A stretch of DNA of 35,927 nt from an uncultured Clostridia bacterium (GTDB lineage: Bacteria > Bacillota > Clostridia > Christensenellales > Borkfalkiaceae). Where the stretch lies: contig CANRPN010000009.1 in assembly GCA_947632505.1 (NCBI GenBank), positions 1 to 35,927 on the forward strand. The letters run 5' to 3'. Positions 1 to 6,714 of the stretch are shown here, one piece after another. The notes beneath the pieces were generated by a model that searched no databases, was not told the origin of the DNA, and saw only the letters and a list, made by a program, of their open reading frames with translations. Positions within the stretch are counted from its first letter, which is position 1, and each line of letters begins with the position of its first letter. The position numbers were made by a program, and so were the translations under genes.

Positions 1-547
1 TGGTACGCAGTATCACCGCGTAAATGCCGCCGCCGGTAGGAGCCGCCGCCGCAGGTGTCCATTTGCCGCCCGCACCGACTGTCGCATACTTGTTGGCAGC
101 AACGTCCGCTGTGAAATTGTCTTTGTCCCACGTGTATTGTTCGCCGACGAGAAGTTCGGTGAAGTCTCCCCTGTTTCCTGCGGGAAGAGACAAGCCGAGC
201 GTGTTTGCGCCGAGGTTCCACTGAAGCTCGCCGTCCCTGCTCACTGCCTTGTTCACGTCGTAGTTGTTGAAGGCATAAATGCCCGTGTGGTCGCCCGTGA
301 ATCCGTCAACCTTGCCGCTCGTTGCGGCGTTGAAATACCACGAGTTTCCGTTCAAAATGGAAAGGTTCTTCTCTGCGCCGAGCTTTTCGTAGCCCTCACT
401 GGGAAGCAGTCCATTCCTTACGCACAGCGTGCCTGCGGGACACTCTTGAGGAGTGAACCCTGCGCCTGTCCCCGTACCGAATTTGCCGGGGACGTTCTGC
501 GTTTGATTGCGGACGCTGTTAGATACGGTAATTTCAAACATTGCCAT
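1..547 (-). CDS. Phage head structural protein (decoration- or capsid-like), 3' end cut off
   Basis: At least 182 residues, running off the left edge. The ATG at 547-545 has AAGGAG about 12 nt upstream. The protein is rich in Gly, Ala, Thr and Asn, has no signal peptide or membrane segment, and looks beta-rich. It follows the protease/scaffold gene by 15 nt, the usual place for a capsid or head-decoration gene. The visible end (WTPAAAAPTGGGIYAVILR) resembles the C-terminal part of small head-decoration proteins more than an HK97 capsid, but I cannot separate the two. Role in the capsid is inferred from position and composition; no diagnostic motif is visible. Confidence 0.6.
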   Translation of the reverse strand, partial: MAMFEITVSNSVRNQTQNVPGKFGTGTGAGFTPQECPAGTLCVRNGLLPSEGYEKLGAEKNLSILNGNSWYFNAATSGKVDGFTGDHTGIYAFNNYDVNKAVSRDGELQWNLGANTLGLSLPAGNRGDFTELLVGEQYTWDKDNFTADVAANKYATVGAGGKWTPAAAAPTGGGIYAVILRT

Positions 548-562
548 AATCGTCGTTCTCCT

Positions 563-1945
563 TTAATCTTCCAGAATTTTGTCTATTGAGGTCTTGCCCA
601 CATTGGAGTTGCCCTCAATGAGTTCTCCCCAATTGACGTGGGAGTTGTTGTTCGCCTGCCGCGCTTGCTTTGCCTTGCGCACGGCTTTGTTGCACCTACT
701 GTTGACGTCTGCGCGCGCTCTTTCGTCTCCGCAGAAGTTGCCGTCATCGTCTACCATTTCGGCATACTTGCCTATGCGGTCGGCGTTGAGCAGATCGTCG
801 CACAGATGTTCGTCCAGATCCGCTTCGTTTGCGAAGCACTCGCGGTTTTCCGCCAGCTCACTGTTTACGGCATCGCGGACGAGTTTCTCTCTGCGCTTCT
901 TCTCTGCCTCGACCATTGCGTTGATTTTCGCCGTCAGTTCCGCGTTTTCTGTGGTCGCCCTGTCGAGCGCGATCTTGGTTGCGTCAAGTCTTGCTTGCAC
1001 GCCGCCTACGAGCTGCTCTGCCGAAACGTCCACCGCGTTGTCTCCCTCGCCAAAAACTGAATTTACTGCGACCTCGCAAATTTGTTCGGGCACAACTGTA
1101 TCTTCATTCGCGCGGAAGGTATAAACGCAAGGACATCCCTTTGAGCTTAGCAAGGCAACCGTTTGACCTTTTACGGCAAGCACCGTATAGTCGGGGAACA
1201 TCGGGCGCAGATCATCAATCTTTCTGACTTTTGCCATCGTTCTTGCTTCTCCTTTTTTGGAATTTGATTTTTGAGTTTGCGGCTCTTTTTTGGGTAAACC
1301 CGACCGTTGCTCGTCAAAAGAAGCGATTCTCATTGTGTATTCCTGAATGTCTCCATTGAATTGCAAAGTCTTTATATTTGCTCCCACAACTGCGGGATTT
1401 ACTTTCTCATTGAGAATGGTCGTACCAAGTATCTGATACTTGGTAAAGACCTCTATCTTGCCCTCATAATGCATTTCGTCAATAAGGGCTTCTATGCTGA
1501 CGCTCAAGCTCCCATGCTCTTTGAGCTTTGCGACAAGCTGACGGTTATACCATGTGAAGATCGTGCCAATGCCGACGATCCACTCTTTACCGTCAATGGT
1601 TTCGAGGCGGATGTCCTCGTCTTTGGCGAAGTAGCCGACAATGCGCTCGGCGTTCGCGTCGGTAAAATCGGCAAATTCCTCGCCTGTCCGCGTGTCTTTC
1701 TTCATCGTGAAGTTGTGCCCGTCCGCGATTTTGTCACCCACATAAGCGCAAAGAAGCGGCGTGCGAGCAAAGAGCTTGCGGTGTTCGGCGAGATTTAAGA
1801 ACTTCCAGCCGTTCTGATTTATGTCTGAATTAAGCAAACGGACTTCTACCTTTTGAAGCCAGCCGTCCTTTTCGGAGAGCAAGCAAAGCTGCCCCTCGGT
1901 TGACACAATTTTTCCGCCCGATTGCACAGTCTTGAACTTGCTCAT
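563..1945 (-). CDS. Prohead protease fused to scaffolding domain
   Basis: 460 residues. The N-terminal half (about 1-205) has the pattern of phage head-maturation proteases: an early ADGHNF segment and a later SLSVSIEAL segment, consistent with the His and Ser of an HK97-type serine protease, though I assign catalytic residues only by pattern. A Lys/Ser-rich linker (about 215-235) follows. The C-terminal part contains a long charged helix (about 315-365, ARLDATKIALDRATTENAEL) typical of an internal scaffold. In many phages this fusion assembles the procapsid and then cleaves itself. Its start overlaps the stop of the upstream gene by 4 nt (ATGA), and the head protein follows directly. Confidence 0.7.
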   Translation of the reverse strand: MSKFKTVQSGGKIVSTEGQLCLLSEKDGWLQKVEVRLLNSDINQNGWKFLNLAEHRKLFARTPLLCAYVGDKIADGHNFTMKKDTRTGEEFADFTDANAERIVGYFAKDEDIRLETIDGKEWIVGIGTIFTWYNRQLVAKLKEHGSLSVSIEALIDEMHYEGKIEVFTKYQILGTTILNEKVNPAVVGANIKTLQFNGDIQEYTMRIASFDEQRSGLPKKEPQTQKSNSKKGEARTMAKVRKIDDLRPMFPDYTVLAVKGQTVALLSSKGCPCVYTFRANEDTVVPEQICEVAVNSVFGEGDNAVDVSAEQLVGGVQARLDATKIALDRATTENAELTAKINAMVEAEKKRREKLVRDAVNSELAENRECFANEADLDEHLCDDLLNADRIGKYAEMVDDDGNFCGDERARADVNSRCNKAVRKAKQARQANNNSHVNWGELIEGNSNVGKTSIDKILED

Positions 1946-2493
1946 GCGTCCTTACCTCCAATCTGTTTTTCGCACCACCCGTCGAAGCTCGTGGGACTGC
2001 CCGCGCTGCCCTGCTCGTTGAGTTGGTCGTAAATCGCCCACATTTCGAGGAACTTCGTGCGGTCTTGACTGTTCGTGAGCATGAGTTCCTCGGTATAGAG
2101 AGCCATAGCGCGGAATTGTGCGTCGTCGGTCGCGCTGTGGAATGCTTCGAGGGCTTCCTGCACGTTCTCCAAAACGCGGGTGATGAACTCGAAAACGCCG
2201 TCCATGTCTTTGAGTTCCTCGCGCCAATTCAATTCAGGTGTTTCGGGGTACTCCTGCATGAGATGATTTTCGTGGAGCATATTGCCGAAGTCATCGAGCA
2301 GTTGCAGGAACTTGTGCGCTTGGCGGTGGACGATTTCGGAGCAGAATTTGAGGCTCTGCTCGATGTAGACGTACTCCTTCGCCGCATCGAGGAAGCGGTT
2401 GCCGTCGAGGTATGCCTTACTGACCGCTCTCGCGCTGTCTCGCAAACCTTTGAAAGGCTCAATATCGAAGTTGTATTTCTCTTTGAGTTTCAT
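1942..2493 (-). CDS. All-helical protein, possibly ferritin/Dps-like, in the head operon
   Basis: 183 residues from the ATG at 2493, chosen over an in-frame start 63 nt upstream because AAGGAG lies 8 nt before it. The sequence is almost entirely amphipathic helix. A central stretch with EIVHRQAH, then LLDDFGNMLHENHL, then YPETPEL, followed by two more long helices (FITRVLENVQEALEAF; MALYTEELMLTNSQDRTKF), recalls the four-helix bundle of ferritin-like and Dps proteins, including an ExxH pair. That assignment is inference. It lies between portal-side genes and the protease gene, so it may instead be a head-completion or scaffold-type protein. Confidence 0.45.
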   Translation of the reverse strand: MKLKEKYNFDIEPFKGLRDSARAVSKAYLDGNRFLDAAKEYVYIEQSLKFCSEIVHRQAHKFLQLLDDFGNMLHENHLMQEYPETPELNWREELKDMDGVFEFITRVLENVQEALEAFHSATDDAQFRAMALYTEELMLTNSQDRTKFLEMWAIYDQLNEQGSAGSPTSFDGWCEKQIGGKDA

Positions 2494-2612
2494 AGTGTCA
2501 CTCCTTGTTTTGGCATATAAAAAGGGGCTACAAACAAAGCGTTTTGCTCTGTTCATAGCCCCTCTCGGCTTTCCCCAACGCCCACTTGCGTTGAGATAAA
2601 TTATTCAATTTT

Positions 2613-2704
2613 TGGTGTTGAGTGGACTCGAACCACTATCTTGCTGCGTGGTCTACTTTCGGTGCCTTCGTCGCCGCCCCTCTGCCTGTTGTCGGTACAA
2701 CACC
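2613..2704 (-). tRNA. tRNA-like element, anticodon uncertain
   Basis: On the minus strand the 7-bp acceptor stem GGTGTTG/CAACACC is perfect, and the T arm is canonical (AGTGG, loop TTCGAGT, CCACT) directly against it, with discriminator A. No CCA is encoded. The centre is abnormal: the D stem is only about 2 bp, and the best anticodon hairpin (CGGCG/CACCG, one mismatch, loop ACGAAGG) would read GAA but has C instead of U at position 33. At 92 nt it has class II length without a clear variable arm. It sits between two head-region genes. It may be a decayed phage tRNA or a tRNA mimic. Confidence 0.4.
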
Positions 2705-2705
2705 A

Positions 2706-2921
2706 TTATGTATCAAACACGACCGTGAACCTATCGTGCGGGCAAACACGACACCCGCCGCATTCGTCCATGAGAATAAGCGAGCCGTTTTGCGCAATGG
2801 CGAAACCGTCCATGTCGCAATAGATCAAGCCGCGCGCCCACTCTTCGTTTAGCGCAATCGCTTCTTCGTCCGCGACCTTTCCTGTTTTGTTGTCTATCAC
2901 AGTAAACGACAACTTCGCCAT
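2706..2921 (-). CDS. Small hypothetical phage protein (71 aa)
   Basis: 71 residues with no membrane segment. It carries DEEAIALNEEWA, then YCDMDGFAIAQNG, then a Cys pattern ending CRVCPHDRF. Similar short proteins are common in clostridial phages, but their function is unknown to me. AAGGAG lies about 12 nt before the ATG, and the start follows the upstream stop almost directly. The Cys/His residues could bind a metal; this is speculation. Confidence 0.65.
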   Translation of the reverse strand: MAKLSFTVIDNKTGKVADEEAIALNEEWARGLIYCDMDGFAIAQNGSLILMDECGGCRVCPHDRFTVVFDT

Positions 2922-2922
2922 A

Positions 2923-3087
2923 TCAACCGCTTATCTCCTTGACGAGTTTCTTGCTCACCTCATAGATTTTTAGCCCGTTCTTTGAGTGCGTGACTTGCAT
3001 ATCATTCCCGCGCTGGGTAATTTCTTTTGCAAGTTCTTCGAGTGTTTTCTCGGCAGGCTTGACAGGTTTATGTATGCTTTCATTCAT
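2923..3087 (-). CDS. Small hypothetical protein (54 aa)
   Basis: 54 residues starting at MNES. The ATG overlaps the portal gene stop (ATGAATGA), and GGCGGAG lies just upstream inside the portal gene, which argues for this start over one 21 nt upstream. The product is basic at the C-terminus with a predicted helix (EKTLEELAKEIT). I recognise no domain. Translational coupling to the portal gene suggests late expression. Confidence 0.55.
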   Translation of the reverse strand: MNESIHKPVKPAEKTLEELAKEITQRGNDMQVTHSKNGLKIYEVSKKLVKEISG

Positions 3088-4798
3088 CTCCGCCGTCCTC
3101 CGTCGCACCTTGCGTTTGCTTTTCGATTTTGCTCTCTATTCGGTCGCTCTCCGTCTTGGTCGGCGCGCCGCCCGTGTCTGACTTCGGTTGTGCCTTCCCC
3201 GACTGCGTGTACGCGGTGGGCGGGATCTGCAAGGTTTCCATGAACTTCGTGGACTTGACAAACTTGTTTGCACATACGCGATCCATAATGCTGATACCAT
3301 CTAGCGCCGAGAGAATGATCCACCCGTATAGGTCTCCCTTGTCAATGAGTTTAAGGGCATATGTCCTCACAACTTCGTCGCTGAATATATCGCCGAACAC
3401 ATTAAAGCGCCATTCCCACTTTAACCCAAGCTGCTTATTGATCACATAAGTCAACATTCTTTCAAAGGTGCGATATACCTCTTGGGCATATTTCGGTTCG
3501 AGTTTTTCGGAAGCCTTGACCGCCTCTTCCGTTGGGCGGTCATCAATCGGTATAATGCCCTGAGCGCCGCTCTTGGCCATACCGTAAGACAGGTACGAAC
3601 GGCTTATCTCGTTTGCGTTGCTTGCGGCTTGGAAGTCATGACTCTTAATGTTTTCAAACGGCGCCGCATACAAGCCTACGCCCGCAGTGTTTGTGCGACG
3701 CATAAGCATGTCGAATATGGCAACAAACATATCGCGCCCGTCATTTGACATCTCATATGCATCCATTACCGTAGCATTGTCGTTCTTTTTGTATGGTATC
3801 TCACCGGTAAATATCTTAATCAACGGGTTAAGCACTACGGACAGCTGAGCCGCCTCATAGTCGGACTGCTGCGCGAAGGTTTGCATAAGTCCCGACAATG
3901 GACTTGCAACTATACCGGTTGACGGATCTATCTCGAACGTCCAAACGCGGTCTATTGGCAGAGAAACATAGTAAAACCATCTGCCGTTTTGCTGATACGC
4001 TTTTATATTCCACGCTTCACTGCGGTCGCTCATGTAAACGAATCTGCCCTCAATAGGCTTCGGATCGGCGTACCATGAGTCAAAGACTTGCATATACGGC
4101 TCGAATAGATCGCCGAATTGACGGAAGTCCGTACCGGGCTGCATAAAGTACATGAGGTTGAATGAAACCGTCCATTTGCTTATGCTGTTTTTGCCGATTA
4201 TGGTGCACCACTGCTTTGGCAACTCTTGCAGAGCGAAGTAATTGACCGTGTTGTGCGACTTATCAACGCTGTACCGTAAAGCATAGAATACCTTGCCTTG
4301 CAATAACGATTGCATAGTCACCTGCTGCCCTATCGCCTTCAAGGACATGCATTTGACAAACTTTTCCACCAAGCGATACTCTCGCATGAACGCGTCACTG
4401 TCAAACTCTTCATCTGTCACATATTGCGGCAAGACGATTGAGTGGTACTCCAACACATCTGCGTAGGACTTGGCGAGCTTTTGGAAAGAGTAGTTCGACC
4501 AGCGCAACCCCTCGGCTATCTGCTGCAGCTCAAATTCGCTGTTTTGTGGGTTTGTGAGGAAGTCGTTAAGCTCCTCTTTCGTATAATCGCATGGCAGCGG
4601 GTTCAGCGCTTTAATACGGCTGTTTTGTACGCTGGGCATGTTCGCCCACGCGCGCCCAAAAGCCCTAAATATGCTTTCGTAAGGCAGCTCGGCGAACTGT
4701 CCATAAATGTTATTGAATCGAGCAATAACCGCTCCCCAAGAGGTTTGAGGAGATTCTGCTTGATTCATATCTTTTTTTTGCGTATTTGTTTGTGCCAT
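3080..4798 (-). CDS. Putative phage portal protein
   Basis: 572 residues, within the usual 400-600 range of portals. Soluble and mixed alpha/beta, with a Gln/Asn-rich N-terminus and a charged, disordered C-terminal tail (about 530-572). I see no unmistakable motif. The call comes from order and length: terminase, then this gene, then the protease/scaffold and head proteins on one strand. A portal forms the dodecameric DNA gate of the procapsid and docks the terminase. The ATG has GGAG about 9 nt upstream, and the candidate phage promoter 4828-4879 lies just before it, so this is probably the first gene of a head transcript. Confidence 0.7.
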   Translation of the reverse strand: MAQTNTQKKDMNQAESPQTSWGAVIARFNNIYGQFAELPYESIFRAFGRAWANMPSVQNSRIKALNPLPCDYTKEELNDFLTNPQNSEFELQQIAEGLRWSNYSFQKLAKSYADVLEYHSIVLPQYVTDEEFDSDAFMREYRLVEKFVKCMSLKAIGQQVTMQSLLQGKVFYALRYSVDKSHNTVNYFALQELPKQWCTIIGKNSISKWTVSFNLMYFMQPGTDFRQFGDLFEPYMQVFDSWYADPKPIEGRFVYMSDRSEAWNIKAYQQNGRWFYYVSLPIDRVWTFEIDPSTGIVASPLSGLMQTFAQQSDYEAAQLSVVLNPLIKIFTGEIPYKKNDNATVMDAYEMSNDGRDMFVAIFDMLMRRTNTAGVGLYAAPFENIKSHDFQAASNANEISRSYLSYGMAKSGAQGIIPIDDRPTEEAVKASEKLEPKYAQEVYRTFERMLTYVINKQLGLKWEWRFNVFGDIFSDEVVRTYALKLIDKGDLYGWIILSALDGISIMDRVCANKFVKSTKFMETLQIPPTAYTQSGKAQPKSDTGGAPTKTESDRIESKIEKQTQGATEDGGDE

Positions 4799-4827
4799 TC
4801 ACACACGCTCCACAGTCTTACAGCTAC

Positions 4828-4879
4828 ATTCTACACCATAAAAATTTTCCTTGCTGGGGTGAACCGCAAAAATTTTTAT
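4828..4879 (-). promoter_or_regulatory. Candidate phage-specific (late) promoter, copy A
   Basis: On the minus strand a -10 box TAGAAT (4833-4828) is preceded at exactly 17 nt by CAGCAA instead of TTGACA, and further upstream by a 19-base element read on the plus strand at 4861-4879 (GAACCGCAAAAATTTTTAT). The same 19 bases, the CAGC-AGG core and the -10 recur with identical spacing at 32881-32932. A non-consensus -35 with a conserved upstream element suggests activator dependence. The portal ATG begins 30 nt downstream of the -10 box. Confidence 0.55.
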
Positions 4880-4917
4880 TTTTTCAAAAAATTTTTTTTC
4901 GCGTTCGGCAGCACAGA

Positions 4918-5244
4918 TTATTGGTCGGTCGATTCGCCACCGTCGCTCTTCTCGCTGGCGCTTTCCAATTCCTGTTCAAATTTGTCTAGGAACTCAGTCA
5001 GCACATCGGCATATTCCTTTTGGTGTTCTTTGAGATAACGCTTATTTATGGTAAGTTTGCAACTCATAACGAATTGCCGCTCCTGTTCCGTCAATTTCGT
5101 TTCGGGCGGGATCTCAACAAACGGAGCACCGAGTTCCTTATCTGTAAAAACCAACAAATACTTTGTGTTGCAAGGGCGCAGAGAGAACTCCACACCGTCT
5201 GGTATCTCGCCTTTCTTTGTTGCATAAAGTTTGTATGTACTCAT
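4918..5244 (-). CDS. Hypothetical protein (108 aa)
   Basis: 108 residues, acidic, with a strongly charged C-terminal helix (about 70-100, EYADVLTEFLDKFEQELESA) that could be a coiled coil and a disordered acidic end. No family recognised. GAGGGAG precedes the ATG, which overlaps the upstream stop by 4 nt. It is the last of six coupled small genes that separate the large terminase from the portal promoter. Confidence 0.6.
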   Translation of the reverse strand: MSTYKLYATKKGEIPDGVEFSLRPCNTKYLLVFTDKELGAPFVEIPPETKLTEQERQFVMSCKLTINKRYLKEHQKEYADVLTEFLDKFEQELESASEKSDGGESTDQ

Positions 5245-5522
5245 TTCTTTTCTCCCTCATTCAGCCATTCGTGAAAGCCAACCGTGTAAATCTGCTCTAC
5301 TACTTTCACAAACTCAATTCTGCCCGCTTCTATAAGCTCGTCTGCGTGCCTCCAACTACGGCGAAAACTGTTTTCCGCTGTCTTTATACTTCGATATGTT
5401 TTGATTGCCGTGTCGCCTATGTTGTCTATTGCCTTGAACTCATAATTCTGCGCCAAACCGCAAAATATATCTTTGCCGTCTCTGACGACTACCCACCTAT
5501 AACGCTGTATATGAAATTTCAT
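5241..5522 (-). CDS. Hypothetical protein (93 aa)
   Basis: 93 residues, basic, starting MKFHIQRYRWVVV with a short beta-rich N-terminus, then a helical Arg/Lys-rich middle (KTAENSFRRSWRHADELIEA). No known domain seen. AAGGGGGGATAAG precedes the ATG, which overlaps the upstream stop by 4 nt. Its short N-terminal MK-hydrophobic pattern resembles the small proteins at 13270 and 17456, but similarity elsewhere is not visible. Confidence 0.6.
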   Translation of the reverse strand: MKFHIQRYRWVVVRDGKDIFCGLAQNYEFKAIDNIGDTAIKTYRSIKTAENSFRRSWRHADELIEAGRIEFVKVVEQIYTVGFHEWLNEGEKK

Positions 5523-5851
5523 TTCTTATCCCCCCTTAACTGCTCCAAAACCGTGTCCGCTTGTGCCTCAGTATAACCGTTTGTTATTGACACATCTCCG
5601 TTGTCTTTCATATACAATACGACGTATCTCACCTCGCAAGTATCGCCCGCGTTATACGGCATCTTGCACGGCAACTCAAGCATATCGCGCGGCTCGATGT
5701 CAACGTACCAATCGGTAGGATAATTTTCAAACTCTACAGTGCAAAAATCGCCCAATCCATTATTTTCACAATATATACAAGCGTTTTCGCCAAATTCATT
5801 ATGCATTTTCTCGCAAATCGCTTGTATCTCGCTCAACCTGTAATCTTTCAT
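5519..5851 (-). CDS. Hypothetical protein, MKDYRLSEI family
   Basis: 110 residues from ATG 5851, which overlaps the previous stop (AAATGA) with GAGGTGG upstream. It begins MKDYRLSEIQ, contains DIEPRDMLELPCK near the middle and ends with EAQADTVLEQLRGDKK. The gene ending at 18374 has the same three blocks, so the window carries two paralogues of this family. Two Cys near residues 35-40 (CIYCEN) could bind a metal. Function unknown; such small acidic proteins are common between functional modules of clostridial phages. Confidence 0.65.
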   Translation of the reverse strand: MKDYRLSEIQAICEKMHNEFGENACIYCENNGLGDFCTVEFENYPTDWYVDIEPRDMLELPCKMPYNAGDTCEVRYVVLYMKDNGDVSITNGYTEAQADTVLEQLRGDKK

Positions 5852-6030
5852 TTGTCCACCTCGCAAATCTTCATTATCAAGCCTTTGATTTCTTCCCTCA
5901 TTGCCTCAATGTCATTGCCGTATATTTCTTTATAATATGACTGTCTATCTTGCCCCTCTCTCTCGTCAATATACTTGTCTATAATCTTGTCCAACAATTC
6001 AAATGTCAGTTCTAATTCAAGTTTAGTCAT
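5848..6030 (-). CDS. Small hypothetical protein (60 aa)
   Basis: 60 residues, acidic and fully helical by pattern (LELTFELLDKIIDKYID), ending in EVDK. It is coupled at both ends by 4-nt ATGA overlaps, and GAGGTGGACG lies ahead of the ATG. No domain recognised. Confidence 0.55.
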   Translation of the reverse strand: MTKLELELTFELLDKIIDKYIDEREGQDRQSYYKEIYGNDIEAMREEIKGLIMKICEVDK

Positions 6031-6356
6031 TCGTCCACCTCTACGCCGTATTCTTGCAGAAACTCCCTATCGACTTCCTTGTCAAACTTGGCAAATACAA
6101 GTTCCTCAGCGTTGAAATAAGGAATGCTTGTATTGCCTTTGTTACGCAAGACGAAACGGAAAATGTCTTTCATAGTCTGCTTAAACTTCCTCGCTGTTTC
6201 TTTGCGTACTTCGTCTGCCTTACGGTAGCCAGCATCAATTAAAAATTCTGCTTGGCATCTGTAACACGTCTTTTCATCGCAATCTTCTTCTCGTTTATTG
6301 TCGCAAACTATCGCCAATTGATCTATCAAATCTGAAACCTCTTTATCTCTGTTCAT
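6027..6356 (-). CDS. Hypothetical protein, RKETA/GVEVDE family
   Basis: 109 residues from ATG 6356. An in-frame GTG one codon upstream is possible, but the ATG is in the TGATG overlap with the previous stop and has GGAGGTG ahead. It has a four-Cys N-terminus (CDNKREEDCDEKTCYRC), the block GYRKADEVRKETA, and ends in YGVEVDE. The genes at 6356-6712 and 25446-25742 share the latter two blocks, so three paralogues are present. The Cys cluster suggests zinc binding. Function unknown. Confidence 0.65.
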   Translation of the reverse strand: MNRDKEVSDLIDQLAIVCDNKREEDCDEKTCYRCQAEFLIDAGYRKADEVRKETARKFKQTMKDIFRFVLRNKGNTSIPYFNAEELVFAKFDKEVDREFLQEYGVEVDE

Positions 6357-6712
6357 CACAGCACCTCCACGCCATATTCTTCTTCTCTTACTTCTACAAA
6401 CGCCTTTACTTGTTCGTAGCCGTGCGGCATTACGGTCAACAACTTGTCCAAAATCTCTTTCGCCGTTTCCTTACGCACCGCCGCATTGTGTTTTTTGAAG
6501 AACTCCAACGTCCTGTCGTCCATTCCCTCGCAACTGCCGTCCTGCATTGCTTTCGTCAACACAATGTCATCGTCATCGGCTTTGCGATAGCCCTCGTCTT
6601 CCAACATCTCAACAACCGCTTTGGCGCAGTCTCTCTTGTCGCAATAGGCTATACTATCACCAATGTTCACATTTATTTCGTCTACTACCAATTTATATAA
6701 TTCCTTGTCCAT
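6356..6712 (-). CDS. Hypothetical protein, RKETA/GVEVDE family, second copy
   Basis: 118 residues. It shares GYRKAD, AVRKETAKEIL and the C-terminal EEYGVEVL with its neighbour at 6027 and with the gene at 25446. Two Cys lie near residues 24-29 (CDKRDC). AGGAGATAAC precedes the ATG, and the terminase stop is 2 nt upstream. Function unknown; the adjacent tandem copies suggest local duplication. Confidence 0.65.
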   Translation of the reverse strand: MDKELYKLVVDEINVNIGDSIAYCDKRDCAKAVVEMLEDEGYRKADDDDIVLTKAMQDGSCEGMDDRTLEFFKKHNAAVRKETAKEILDKLLTVMPHGYEQVKAFVEVREEEYGVEVL

Positions 6713-6714
6713 TG

